From contig JAKSZP010005667.1 in the NCBI GenBank assembly GCA_022478985.1, positions 1 through 64,000 of the forward strand: DNA of 64,000 nt, written 5' to 3'. The translations under genes and the position numbers were made by a program. Within the stretch, counting starts at the first letter, position 1, and every line of letters begins with the position of its first letter. The DNA is from Massospora cicadina. Taxonomy: Eukaryota > Entomophthoromycota > Entomophthoromycetes > Entomophthorales > Entomophthoraceae. Shown in pieces: positions 33,568 to 46,110 of this stretch. The notes under the pieces were generated by a model. It saw nothing but the letters and a program-made list of their open reading frames with translations. It had not been told where the DNA came from and made no database searches.

Positions 33568-36500
33568 TGAGGCAAAAGCCAACCCACGCCAGACCCAAAA
33601 TCCACGGAGTAATCCAAGCCAGAAGAAACTGAACAATGCCAGCACCAAGGCCACTGAACAACACACTGGAACAAATCTGGCTAGTCAACCCCATACTCGC
33701 AGTATGACTCACGATAAGGAACTGGGTGACCTCAGTGGGTCACCCCAGCGTTCCTGATGTGCGGACTACCGCAATCAACAAAGGGACGCTCAACATCGCG
33801 GGAGCCAAAGCCCCCACATCCCAGGCCAAAAAATGGCTTTCCTGCGCAATATCCTCATGGAAAACTTGGCTATCCAAGAACCCCACTGTCCATCTGGGGA
33901 GGAGGAGTCATGGTCAACCATGCTCCTTCCGGCAAAATCCTTTTGGACACACCATTGTGGGATGGTAATTCAAATAAACTGTAACCCTCCAGTAAAAATC
34001 CAAAGCACATCCTCCCACATGGAGGGATGACTGCTCCTAGTGAACCTCAAGTGGAATGGAGAGAATTTTGCCGTGGCATGCATGTATGCCCCAGATGATC
34101 CGAATGACTGCCAAAAATTCTTTTCTGATATCCTCTCAATCCATTTCTCTGAGGCAACATTTTTTGCAGGAGATTTCAACTGCTGGCTTAACACCAATAC
34201 TGACCGCTGGCCCAAGTCTAGGGCTATACCCCGCTGCCACACAGAACTACGCATACTAAAGGCAACGTTGTGCCTATGCAACACCATTCCCAAACAAGCC
34301 CCCACTCTGGCCAACATGACGAGGCCCCACCACAACAATAACCAGCTGGTCTCAATGACCCATATTGACCTGATGCTCGCCCCCTGTAGACTTCTGGCAC
34401 CAAGTATCAAACTTTACAACAACAATTATCCCTTTATCCAACCATCAAATGGTCTTGATAGTGATATCATCCTCAGAAAAATACAAAAAACCACCAACCT
34501 GGCACAGATTTCACCCGAGCACCATCCACCTTCTGGACTTAAACTTTGGATCAAGATGGTGCTAACAACACAGTAAGAAAGACAAACACCTGATGGGAAT
34601 CCTATCGCTGAGTGGGAAATATTCAAGGCTCATGCAACCAAGAAAGCCTGCCACCTAAACTCCAGAAAAACAGCTGCAATGTCCGCGACAATCAACAAGG
34701 CTATCAGACAACTTCAACACTTAGAAAACAACACACCTCATGAGGGATACACCCCCCAATGGGGCTGCCTGTGGTTCCAGCTATTGACACAGGTAAACTA
34801 CCTCTTTAGGAAACACCAGCATTACACCAAAGTATGCTATAAATCAAAATACATTTTATCTGGAGAAACTCACATGGCCCAATTTTTCCGCCGTTTTAAA
34901 CCAATTTCAACATTGGCGACCTGCATACTGTCCGCTGAGCAGATGACACAATGGCATCTACACCATCGGAAATATCAGCTGAATTACACCAATTTTACAC
35001 TGACCTGTACACGGCGGATTTCATATCACCTAACGAAATTAAAAATTTCTATCATCTGCTAATATTGATACTATAGCTGGCCAACCAGACCTTGCAGCAC
35101 CCATAACTAAAGATGAACTATGAGAGATAATAGGACCAACCCCACGCAACAAGTGCCCTGGTCCTGATGGCCTTCCATATGAATTTTTCAAAAAATATTT
35201 TAAACATATCGCACCAATACTACTGGCAACTATGATTAAGTGCCTGGAAGACACATCCCTTCTACCTGGTGGCCAAGATGCATACATGGTCACACTATTA
35301 AAAAAAGGAGACCAGGCAGATCTAAACAACTGGCGCCCAATTGCTCTCTCCAATACTGACACTAAAATACTAACTAAAATTTTAGCTGAACGTCTGGGTT
35401 GCATTGCTCAGACAACCCTCTCCCCCATCAATTTGGATTCATCCCAAATCGCTCAATTTTGGATAATATCCACACAATTGCCAACATCTGCCAAGCTAAT
35501 CCCACAGGTGCCCTTGCTTTCCTGGACCAAAAGAAAGCATACGACTGAGTACACTGTGGATACCTAGAACAATGTCTGAAGGCTTTCAACCTACCACCCC
35601 ACTTTATAAACTGGGCGCTCCTCCTAACGCGCTCAGCCAGGTTTGCAATCAGAGGCCCAGGCTTCCTAACTGACACCATCACCCCCAAAGGGGCCTTAAA
35701 CAAGGTGACCCGCTTAGCCCCCTACTATAAAATTTTATCCTTGGCCCCCTCCTCCGCATTGCAAACTCAAAGCTCACTGAAATCAGGTTGGAGGGACAAC
35801 TACCAACTAAAATGCTAGCCTTTGCTGACGACTGCGTTGTTGGAGTCTCAAGCAATAGTGATGCCAGGGCGATTGAGCGCATTATTCATCAGTATGAGTC
35901 AGTGAGTAACGCCATGCTGAACAAACAGAAAACAGAGGTAATTGTTATGGGCAAATTCAGTTCAAACTGGGCCCCACCCTCACGCCACCACACAAACCAA
36001 CCAACCACACATCCAACCACACAACAACGATCCAAGCCAGTAAAACCACTATTTTTACCCTTTGCACACCACCCCGCCACCAACCCAGTCCATCATCTGG
36101 GCATATGGCTCGAAGCTGTTGGATATGCACTTGACACCATTGAAACCAACATTTTGGACAACATCACAAAAAGAATGACATGTATGCGGAGGAGTAAAGC
36201 TAGTTTAACCAGAAGAGTTGTGTTAACCAAAACCCTAATCTTGTCAAAGTTATGGTTTGCTGCTCACGCGATTCCCTTTTCTGCCAACTTTACCAACGTA
36301 GTCTACAAGCTCCTGCAGAACTGGCTATGGTCTGGATACCACGCACCTGTCAGGCTGGAGACCATGTATAGCCCACGGAAGAAAGCGGGATGGGGCTGCT
36401 CAACTTCACAGAAAGAGCAACGCAAATCCTAGGCTCATGGGTAGCTCTCACAACGTCACCCAACCCACCATTCCCCACTGGGCTAAGGCAGCCCAAACCA

Positions 36501-37360
36501 ATTTCACAAGGGCACTGCATCTGAGGTCCCCCTCCAACCCTGCAACTCTGATTAAGTACCTGGCAACAAATCCAACCGCCACTGGACCGCACAACACCAA
36601 TCGGTATTTCAAAACGCATCCTATACAACCTAAGACAAGGGGATTGGAGTTTCTCCCATGCACAGCAATCCGAAGACATTCACCCTCAAACTGGTTACAT
36701 GCAACTCCTCAGGGGACAAACGGTGTCTAACGCGCCTTCACCACTACTACCCTTTCCTCTTTCCCAGATTGACTACCTAGATTACCAAGACGTCCCATAT
36801 GACTTGTGCACCCAAAAGCAGGTGTGGGACCTCATTACCTTCCCCTCTTATCCCCACAAGTGTGCTCCACACTGTGGCGATACATGCGCCATACGTTTAG
36901 AACAGCTGACCATACTTTCTCAATGTTCAAGACATGCGCCATCTGTGGTAGACGCACCACACTAGCACACCGCCTGGAAGAGTGCCCGCCATCTGCGCAT
37001 ATTTGGGCCAACATGATGCACTTGTTTCAACAATCACCAACAGCTGAATTACGACTATCCTGTGATATCCTGGCACTCAACATGGCCTCGCCTATCCCCC
37101 AGACGCTAAGGGCTCTAATTGTGAGTATTGCAATATGGTCCATCCACACAATCACCCTTGACGCTTTCAACGGGATCCTCCACAACTTCAACCAAGCCAT
37201 TGTCAGGTTCCACAGCCATTTGGCCGACTACTTCCAAGCCTGGCTGTTCGGAACACTCCAACACAAATGGAAGAAACGGATGGGCAACTGGATTTTAATC
37301 TGGTTCCTTCGTTATGACATTGAAAACCTCACGGTCTCCATAGGCGGTACACCCTACTAG
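33568..37360 (+). pseudogene. LINE B ORF2: endonuclease, RT with intact FADD, zinc finger
   Basis: Endonuclease from about 33780, with the same six-A frameshift (33828-33833) and TGA (34028-34030) as copy A; AGDFNCW and CMYAPDD are kept. The RT spans about 35145-35940 with FADDC at 35821-35835; TGA at 35121-35123 and 35546-35548 (AYD-stop-VH) are shared with A. The frame 36806-37360 is clean and holds a CX2CX7HX4C finger at 36935-36985 (CAICGRRTTLAHRLEEC), typical of the LINE C-terminus, and ends at TAG. I see no RNase H domain. Confidence 0.88.
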
Positions 37361-37567
37361 CCCCTGAGCTGCCATGCCATTTAAGGTCTAGCCATCCACC
37401 ACCCGTGGCTCCTAGCCACACCCAAGTGTGCCAAATCATATTTTTTTCATTCCTTTGTTTTGCGCTCTCTTCCCCTTTTCTATCTTACGTTTCTCTTTTC
37501 CCTACATATCAGATGTGTCTATCCCCTGGTCGGCCATCCTCGTATTAATAAAAGTTATTATAAGAGA

Positions 37568-38046
37568 AATCTAGATTGCACAGTTTAGTGAGAAAATTGG
37601 ATCCTTTTAAGACAGAATACCCAGAAAAAATAAAAAGATGTATCAAGGTCCACACTTCAGCAATTTATAATGCAGACTCAGTAACTAATTATGTATATCT
37701 TTTTTGACCACTGACTATGGCAGAATATGTTGTGAAATTTCAACTCCAATGCTTGTTTCTTTAGAAATTGACCCCAATTTTGAAATCCATAATGGCAGTT
37801 GAAATTTTCAGTTACTTATGATAAAAATAGTTTTCCACTTATTTTATTACAGTTGTTCATAGCATTATAGTTTATAGCTCCATGGTCATTAGTGGAATAC
37901 TATGGATTAAATGTAAGTTGCCATGCAGATCTTAAACTTCTACATACAACAACTCATAGCTTGAATACAATAAAAGCGAAAAAATGAGGAAGAGTCTGAG
38001 AGATACATGAGTTCAAGAAAACCATCAAAAAAGGCAGAATGAGTTG
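37568..38046. other. Unassigned AT-rich sequence
   Basis: Between LINE B and element Y. Nothing recognisable on either strand. Confidence 0.5.
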
Positions 38047-38051
38047 ATGCA

Positions 38052-39075
38052 TGTCGGAATTTTAACCATATGGAATACTCCAATGATTTAGCGTTATTTG
38101 TATGAAATGGACCATCCCAGAAGAATGGCTTATTGACTGAATTTTGTCTTATTTGATATAATTGCTGGTTAGTTGCTTCCCAATTTGGGTTGAGCTAAAA
38201 TTAGTATTCCGCCGAGTTTGGTATTAAGTTCAAGTGGGGCCAATTGGTGGCCCCAAATTAGTATAAGGATCACCAGCTACTAATAGCCAAGGATGATCCT
38301 CTTGGTATCAGTCAGCAGAATCAGTGTTCAATGCCAAAAGCCATTCATGGTCCGTTGTGGAAGCCCTGGCAGAAAGCTGATGTATTCGCTTCAATCATCC
38401 ATTTATGAATTCGCTGCCTGTACTGATAATCTGATGTTGGCATATCCAACAATTATGAGTTTGAGGTGGCTGAAGTTGTTTCCAGTGCCTCATTTATTAT
38501 TAAGATAATATGAGAAGAGATTTTTGCAAGATGCTGAGATATTCTGAGTCAACACAAGCAACTGAAGTTGTTTCCAGTGCATTATTATCAACTCTAATGT
38601 TGAATACAAATTTGATGTTTATTTGGATTAATTATTTATATTAGCTCAATGGTGACTTAAGGCCAAGGATGAGCCAAAACTAATTTGGACATCAGGAAGG
38701 ACAGAGAGAGAGGGTCAACGCCAGGGAAGAGAATAATGTAGTGGTAGAAGAAGAAGAGTGGTTGGCTGGAAGAACCAGCAGAAGAGCCGATAGGTTGGCA
38801 GTGGGCGCAGTAGCCCTTTTGTAAAAAGTAAAAATACCTGGCGCTTCCCTTTCAATAAATATCTCTCTTTGCTCATTCTCTTTTATGATTTAAGTTTATA
38901 TTTATTTTGTTGTTTGGGGAATGAGGATAGGGGATCCCCAAATGGCGCGGGTGACATGCCAAGGGGGTTAGCTGGCGCTGCTGACCCCAACGCCTAAGGT
39001 GAAATGGAAAGGGCTGACCAGTCTTTATAATGGTTAGCCTGCCAACTAGCAGAGCCCATAGTTGATTTTCCGACA
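38052..39075 (+). repeat. Y 5' LTR
   Basis: It shares with the 3' LTR the phrases GCCAAGGATG, GGGCGC(A/T)GTAGCCCT, AATAAA(T/C)ATCTCTC and ACTAGCAGAGCCCA. AATAAA at 38854-38859 is a likely poly(A) signal. The CCAAGGATG phrase also occurs twice within this LTR (near 38290 and 38660), a sign of internal duplication. Confidence 0.82.
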
Positions 39076-39076
39076 T

Positions 39077-39095
39077 TGGTGCTCACTACAGGGGG
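39077..39095 (+). promoter_or_regulatory. Primer-binding site of Y
   Basis: TGGTGCTCACTACAGGGGG, one base after the LTR end CGACA. This is the cleanest example of the motif shared by six LTR elements in the window. Confidence 0.85.
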
Positions 39096-39253
39096 CTTTG
39101 CTGGTGGGCTGCTTGAGTAGTTGGAGGTTTGGTTGTGGAGTGGCAAAAGCCACTGGTTAAGACCAGCGCTCCTTTGTGAGGGCACTGGGAGGTCTTGACC
39201 CACCATTGGGGTGGGTTGCGACGAGGGATATTATCTGGTTAAGTGGAGGTCAA

Positions 39254-40318
39254 TGTCAGGATTTTAAACAGATGAATCCTTCCAATAGTATCCAAATCAG
39301 GGGCTTCAGTTAGTTGGGCATAAAAGCCATTAATTGCCTAGTTTAATACTATTTAATGTTATATATTTGATCGATTTTAGGCTTGACAGAAGCTGCGTTT
39401 GCTGCCAAAATGCCGTCCAAAGATTGTTGTGGGAGTTTCCAGTGGAAAGCTGATTAATCCATTACAAATCGTCCAAAATGGTTCTGTCATTTAATTTGGA
39501 GCACCAGTGACTCATGCCAAGGATGCTTGAAGTCTTATTTATATACAAATTTATATACAATTGACCAGCGACCTATGCTGAGGATGGATTGACCTAATTT
39601 AATAATTGGTGATCAGATGAGCAGATCTAAGAGGGAATCGCTATGAAGTATGAATGAAAAGTTCATGATCTGATAGAGGTTTGGAATCAAGAGGCTGATG
39701 GGTTTTCCAGTAGTTGATTGACCAAAGAGCACTTGGGCGCTGTAGCCCTGAAAGTATTATAAATAGTCAGTTCATTCCCTCCTAATAAACATCTCTCATT
39801 TGCCATTTTTCCTGTTTGTTTGAAGTAGCTTGGTGCAACTAGAGTGGGGAAGATGGTATAGGAGATCCCTGATAGGCATGGGTGATCATGCCTGGAGTGG
39901 CTGGCGCTGCCAGATCCCATACCTCCTCTCTATGAGGAACCTGTGGGAACCTGGCCAGCTGGCTACCAGCGGATGAGCTGCATAGCCACCAACCCTAGTG
40001 GGGTGCAGCGCAGAATATGCCATAGCCGCCCAAGAAGGGGGATGGACTTGCTGGGGCATGCCCAGATGGGTTGGTGAAGGGTCGTGAGGGTGGGGCAGCG
40101 CAGAAGTGCCTGAGCAGCCCAGGAAGGGGGCAGGACTTGCCGGGGCACACGCCAAGGACGCCTGGGGCTAAAAGCGAAGCAATTGGTGGTTAGTTGGTAG
40201 GTTGGACGCAGGACTTATAGGAGTTGGTACGCCAATGAAGGCAAAACAGCAAAGGGCCACCAGTCTTCATACTGGTTGGCCTGGCACACTAGCAGAGCCC
40301 AAGGTCGATTTTGTGACA
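39254..40318 (+). repeat. Y 3' LTR with TATA box and poly(A) signal
   Basis: TATAAATAG at 39758-39766 is followed closely by AATAAA at 39784-39789, so the R region probably starts here. A GC-rich tandem pair lies at 39998-40153. The purine-rich AAGTGGAGGT just before 39254 may be the polypurine tract. Confidence 0.8.
39998..40153. repeat. 92-bp-period GC-rich tandem pair in the Y 3' LTR
   Basis: Units start at 39998 and 40090 with GTGGGG(T)GCAGCGCAGAA, then GAAGGGGG and GGACTTGC(T/C)GGGGCA. It is far richer in GC than its surroundings and is not seen in the Y 5' LTR. Confidence 0.7.
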
Positions 40319-40323
40319 ATGCA

Positions 40324-42950
40324 TTAAACCAACTTATAACTTATGCATTAATATGGCATATACAAAAGTATACATATACTACCCCGCCTTTTAAATCCCA
40401 TTTATCATTCTTATAATTCTAAGAGGGTAGAAAAGGAAGGCAGCATAACAGAGTCAGTGAGTATGGACTCTGTAGATTTTCCTAATAGTTATTATTTATC
40501 AATAAGAAGTTGAGTTTGAAGGAATAGGTTTGGTTTATCTATGGTGCTACAAAAACCATCCTGGCGGGTAAGGTTTGTGTGTATATAAAGAAAGAATATA
40601 AGTATTGTTCTGTGAGTTCATTATAAAATGTCTATCACCCAGTGATATAAGTTCTAGTTATATTGTTATGTGCCAAAACCAATCTTAGTTATTATAACTG
40701 TTACCAAAAGCCCAGAAGGAAGACTAATCTAAAAAACAAGTTTATTATAAGAGTCCTTATTCAGGGGAGTTGGGTGTAATGATATGATATAGATAAATGT
40801 ATTAATTGGTGACTACTGCTTTTTGCTCATATTTGGGCCCAAAGACTATTTTTCTTTTTGCATAAATGAAGCCTTTGCGTTCTCACTACTTTTGAGAAAG
40901 GACTGAAATATAAAGGGCATGCAAGTGTATCTGCATAAAGACACAATCAAAATATACAATAAAAAGACAATCTAAATTTATATTATTGGTGGGACATATT
41001 AGTTTTATCAAATCATTTTGTGGTTTCCTCTGTATTACTAGTTTTTACAATGGAAGGTTATTATATGACTTTATTAGTTATGGCTTTTAGTATTTATTTA
41101 TCTAATTTTTTATCCAATGCCATTGATTAGTGATGCTTTACTAATAGTACTGAGTTCACAATCTTCACTTAATGATAGATCATGGTTTTTGAAATAACTA
41201 TTAAACTAAAATATTGCAAACATGCCACGTTCAAGTGCCATCTAGGGATTCAAACCAAGTCATATCTTTAATCTATAGAATCTCATAAACTTTTATAGAT
41301 TATAGATCATGTCATGAGAAGTTTGTTATTTGATGTTGTATATCCTAAAAAACAAGCTTTGATATTTTCACAGACTGTTAAAATTTCAGAAAATTATACA
41401 CGAGATATCTAGTACTATTTGATTGACATTAGGATTGAAGGACTTGAATTGTGACATATTTTATACTCATTAATATTCTTTGACAACATGCTAATTATAA
41501 AAAAGCATATCCATATTTTAAGATAATCAATAAAGTTTAAAGCTTAAAATTCCCAAAAACAGATAAGAGAGAAAAAATATAAATAAGCGTTTTTTGTAAA
41601 AGTATGTTATAACCCAATAATGTTGAGTCAACAAACTTTTGTTGGTAGCGCAGTACATTTTGAGTCATTCCTATAAAACTCGCTTGATACAGGAGGATAT
41701 GAATAGGACTTCACTTTTATTGGAGGTTCAGAGTTCTTAATGCTTTCACTATAGATGGGGCTTATCTTTCAGGTGAAGGTTCAAATGTCACATTGGATTC
41801 TAATTATTGAGAGATATATAACCTGTGATAGAGGATCAAAGGTCTTTACAAAAATCTTACAATTGTAAATAAAACTTAATATACAAAAAGTTTTTATCAA
41901 GAAAACTATTGGTAATATTTAAAATAATCATGGGAAGTCAGGTCTATAATCAGTATATAATAGTTGATCATTACATACCTTGTTGAATTTAAGAATAAAT
42001 CAAAATTCACTACCACATCTTTTACTTGGAATAGAGAAGCAACTAACAGTTTAAATTTTATCAGATGGCTCATGTTTATTAATTGGACGATCTAAAGCTG
42101 AATAGGACCTTGTTTCCCATTAATGTTATGATAAGAATTTGGATGGGCAATCTCCTTATCTTATCAGTTGAAAAATAGGTATAAAATTAATTCATTTCAA
42201 TTTATTGTCTTGTAATTACAGTGTAAACAATTGGATTCTCTGAGGAAATTAGGACTTCATATGTAAACAGTTGTGAGCTTATATAATCACAAGCTAGGAT
42301 GAGGTACTTAATTCCACAACAAGTTTGAAACCTATACTGGCTAGGAAAATAGTTTCCTCACATTCCTTTTTATTATACTAGAAAATAATATAGATTATAG
42401 AAATAAAAAGGAATTTAGTTTGGTTGGTTGCTTAAGTGGGATTGTTCCTGCTTTCACTAAGTATCTTCAAGTTGGAATTAAATTTTGACATAATAGTTTC
42501 TAGTATATAAATCCTTTTATACACCAGCAAGAGATATTGTAAAATAGGTAGGGGTTGATGAAAATTTAGCTTTATCAATATGGAACTCCTTATGCTTTGC
42601 AGTTTAAATCTTGTAAAAGTTTTAGGCCTTAAACATAAAAGCATCGAGTTAATAGTAGATACTATATATCAAATTTTGTCAATGCAAATAGTAAATAAGT
42701 AAGAAATCTCAAGTCTGAGCTTCATCGCTACTAGATAAAATCCTAAAAACTAGAAAATGCGCTTCCTCCAAATGTGACTAATGGTTAAGGTACTATTTAC
42801 GTAATAAAAAAGGATAATAAAGCTTTTTTGCATTGTATAGAAAGCTAATTGAGGCACCACTATGAGACATCTGGATTTAAAAAGCTAGATACTCTCAAGA
42901 TATAATCTTCAATTTTGTGGTTGTGACAATTCTGCTTCAGATAGGGATGA
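40324..42950. other. AT-rich sequence, probably decayed 5' half of G4
   Basis: The position fits the gag-protease-RT part of element G4, but I could not read any of its motifs through the stops. The open frame 42432-42644 (minus) is probably chance. Confidence 0.4.
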
Positions 42951-42989
42951 AGACGCTTATGACCCAGTAAAATAGGTTAGATATAAAAT

Positions 42990-44740
42990 GCTTTCAAGCT
43001 TTGAGGTAATTTATCCCCTTTATAATAAAGAACTTCTAGAGATTGTGGTGTTTTATATGTGTTGGGACCACCTAGTGCTAAAAAACGTACTGTTTTTTAT
43101 GTGACATCACTTATTATATGCGCATTGAACTTTTTTGTTTTTTACTAACTACCAAGTCCATGGTTTTATATTTAACTTAGAAGCAAAATAAAAATGGCAG
43201 GTGCAATGACACGTGAAAGTGGCCAGTTTTCTGCTAAATTGAGTATTGATAAGGGACAAAGAATACCTTTCCTGACTTGTTAATCTAAGATTGCAGACAT
43301 GAGTATACAAGGGAAGGATTTAGTAAGCTTTAAACTATGACTAGGTTGCCCATGAATGTTCGCCCTTATAAAAGATACTTGTGTTAAAAAAGCTTAGGGC
43401 AGCGCAAAAGTATGCGAATTCTGGAAAGGTTTTTTATTAAGTTGGTGTATGAATAGGAGAGTGTATGACATAAGATATATATCATCAGAGAAAGGGTAAT
43501 TTACCATGAAAGTAATTGGGTTATGAAGCTAGACTGAAACTTGAAGTTGTATAAGTTGCAACATTATCTTGTTTGAGGGCGTCTTGGTTAAATATAAGAA
43601 TATTATTTGGAAAGTGGTAATTCTAAGATTTTATTCTATCAGAGATGGTGATAAAGTATAACAAACAATGCTTGAATTCTGCACAAACTACCGTTTGCTC
43701 ATACATTATCCTTTCTAAAGTTGCACACTCTGAAAATAAAAGCACAACCATGGTTATCACTAATAATTATATTGTCACAAACATACTAAAATATATAAGG
43801 AAAAGATAGCGGTATGGTGGTTGATGATACATATAACAAAACATACTAAAATCTATTTTTTAGGAATAGTTGTTAAGTAAAATTTTAAATTTTCTGGAAA
43901 AAAATTACATTAGATGCTAAATATGAAGTCATACTAAATCATTCTCTCAATTATTTATGGTTTTGGGTACACTTACAAGTTAATAAAAGCCAAATTTGGC
44001 AATATTAAAGGTAATATTCACATTTAGTGTCAAACAAAACAGTTTAATCAGATTTGGAACAATACTTGCGTTTATATGCATCAAGCCTATAAAAAGGGTG
44101 GTGAAATAATTTCTGTTTAGAAAATTTGTATATACTAATAGATGGTACTCCTCTACAGGTATGTCACAGTTCTATGTCTATTATGGCCAAGACTTGAAGA
44201 TATTATGATGCAATAAAAGGGCGGTGTCCTGATGCCTCCAAATAACCTAAGATAAAAAGATATGCTTTAAACACTAAGGTCAAACTTGAATAAGCGTTTA
44301 GTAAGCAAAAGAAACAGTTATATCAATGAGAATAATGGGGCAGAATTTTCATGCAGGACTAAGTATTAAAAAGAACAATAATAAGGTAATAATAAGGGGC
44401 CAAATTTGGTACTATCGGTGCTAAGTTTGGATAGGCTTGCAAATATGTGCAACAATTTTACTTATAAGCTAGCATACCAAAAGGTTTAAGGATAATTTTG
44501 TAATTTATCCATTCCAAGCAAATAATTATAAAATTTAAATCTGTAAAATAACTTTTTCTATTTCCAAATAATTTGGAGACACCTGAGTATAAACTAGAAT
44601 AAATTTTAGAAACACAGAAGTCTTAGTTTAAAGGACAAATTTTGCAAAATAGTTTGAATATCTCATTAAGGAAGTCACATGGGAATTGGTAGCAGATTTT
44701 TCCAGATGGTTTGATACAGTGAAACAGTTTTTGTTTATGT
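42990..44740 (+). pseudogene. G4: decayed chromodomain-type Ty3/gypsy pol (RNase H, integrase, chromodomain)
   Basis: Three blocks are readable in the right order. At 42997-43051, FEVIYPLYNKELLEIV matches the RNase H block YPxYDKELLAIV. At 44057-44200, EQYLRLY, then (after a frameshift) STGMSQFYVYYG match the integrase C-terminal part (EQYLRCY...STGMSPFFxxYG). At 44656-44740, EYLIK, then EVTWELVADFS and DTVKQF resemble a chromodomain (YLVKW...TWEP..NL) with its middle deleted. Dense stops separate the blocks. Chromodomains guide integration to heterochromatin. Confidence 0.7.
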
Positions 44741-45242
44741 AGGGTAATGTAAAGTGAGGCGTTTCTAACTGAAGTTTTTTGCTTTTCAATTTTAAAAATT
44801 AATTTACAAGTAGAATTTTAAATTATTTAAGCTTGATAGATAACTTACTAACTATTGTATTGACTACCAGAAATGAAGAAAATTTAAATTTGAAAATTTA
44901 ATCAAAAAACTAATTCAATTAATAAAAAGAAGTGTTAAATTATACTCAAAGTCAATTTTAACAAGGATTACAATGCCTTCTTGAGCGCTCTAAACACCTG
45001 TAGTATATATAAGTAATACTAAGCATACTATAACATGTTAGAAGTCTTATTATATATAGTTAAAAGGATTTGAACACTCAAGAACAGATGGAAAATTCTC
45101 TATTTTAGTTTTTATAGAGCTTAAGTTAGTAAAGTCATTAGATAAGCCCTTCAGCTATATTATATTTTAAAATCTCTCTTTCCGATTAAACCTACTTTTG
45201 AGTAAATTTAAAAATACAAATCAATTAGCAATCCAATTAGCC

Positions 45243-46110
45243 ATGACACTGACCCTTAATATCCACGGCCCCACTGCATGCTTCTTCCATGTGGGGCAAC
45301 GACAAAACATCATCCAACATCTTTCATCCAGTGAGAAAATGCGCTTGGACTGATTCATCCAGTCCTAACAAATCCTTGGGTTGGTTTGTTACACCCAAGG
45401 AGCTCGACATCTACCTCACACTATCCCAGGCTGTGCCCTTCTGACCTCTTGTACTTCCCTGCTCTCACATGAGTTTTGGCCTTTGGGTTGAATATGGGAA
45501 ATTGTTCCCTTACATGGACAAAGCCATAGTTGAAATAGCACATACAGTGATGCAACCTGCCAGGTTTATTAGTTTCCGCACATATAAGGGGTACTTTGAC
45601 CTAGGTTTCACATGCAAAGCTGATGCTGCCACTGCAGTAACTGTGCCCCTTCTCTTTGAGGGCACTCCAATTCCCACAAAGCGCACCTGGCTCCCCGCTG
45701 ACTCCAAATTGGTAGTTCAGTTCGCTGGGTTGCCCACTCGCTTCACCCTATGATGTTCCATCAGGAGCTGATGGAAGGTTTAGAGGTCTACAGCACTGAC
45801 CTCATGCTTCAATTTGTGGTCCCCAATGGAGCCACGCGCCTCGCTGGGCCTTGGGCATTTGCTACAATCAGCCCTTCATTTACTAACATTGCTGAAAAAA
45901 CCCCCTTGCGCTTTCATTGCTTCTGCCCCTGACCACCCATTCTGGGTTTGCGTTGAGGGTGGGCAGACCGTCTGTTCATCCTGCTTTAAGTTGATTCACT
46001 CAAAGCATAGTTGCCCCTACCTTGCTGCTTCTGCCGCCTCTACAGCTTTGCCTCCAGATAACCATCCTTTGACCACCCTGCAACCATCTGGGAATGGGTT
46101 GCAAGGATAA
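45243..46110 (+). pseudogene. Family E ORF1 (RRM-like, CCHC)
   Basis: From about 45478 GLWVEYGK leads into an RRM-like block FRTYKGYFDLGFTCKADAAT, which parallels GWVDVGFMSAEEAADA in LINE A ORF1. KLVVQFAGLP, then LMEGLEVYSTDLMLQF and VVPNGA follow (45706-45840). The knuckle near 45970-46020 is canonical CX2CX4HX4C (CSSCFKLIHSKHSC). Stops occur near 45750 and in the first 75 codons, and frames change twice. The predicted role is binding LINE RNA, inferred from architecture. Confidence 0.68.

Larger units (their letters stand above)
32162..37552 (+). mobile_element. LINE copy B (L1-like, APE/RT), full length, dead
   Basis: About 5.39 kb, collinear with LINE A. It begins GGTGCTTTTTTTGTTAC and ends GTCCCCTGGTCGGCC, then GTATTAATAAA. 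The long target-site duplication shows a separate insertion event. It keeps the intact RT FADD and the clean C-terminal zinc finger that A has lost, but its ORF1 knuckle is broken. Confidence 0.93.
32147..37567 (+). repeat. Target-site duplication of LINE B
   Basis: AGTTATTAGAAGAGA (32147-32161) and AGTTATTATAAGAGA (37553-37567) match at 14 of 15 bases, directly outside the element. Confidence 0.88.
38052..40318 (+). mobile_element. Y: TRIM-like LTR element with a 178-bp interior
   Basis: LTR 38052-39075 starts TGTCG and ends CGACA; LTR 39254-40318 starts TGTCA and ends TGACA. Between them are 178 bp starting with a primer-binding site. Perfect 5-bp duplications ATGCA lie at 38047-38051 and 40319-40323. 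The interior has no coding capacity, so the element depends on others for movement. The two LTRs are only about 70% alike by eye, so the insertion is old or the LTRs come from different subfamilies. Confidence 0.85.

Noticed and set aside
39687..40155. Pro/Ala-rich frames at 39687-40155
   Set aside because: They fall in the GC-rich tandem part of the Y 3' LTR; composition alone makes them open.
40903..42400. RT remnant of G4 upstream of its RNase H
   Set aside because: I tried to read the LTKLD, PFGL and YxDD blocks and could not find them.
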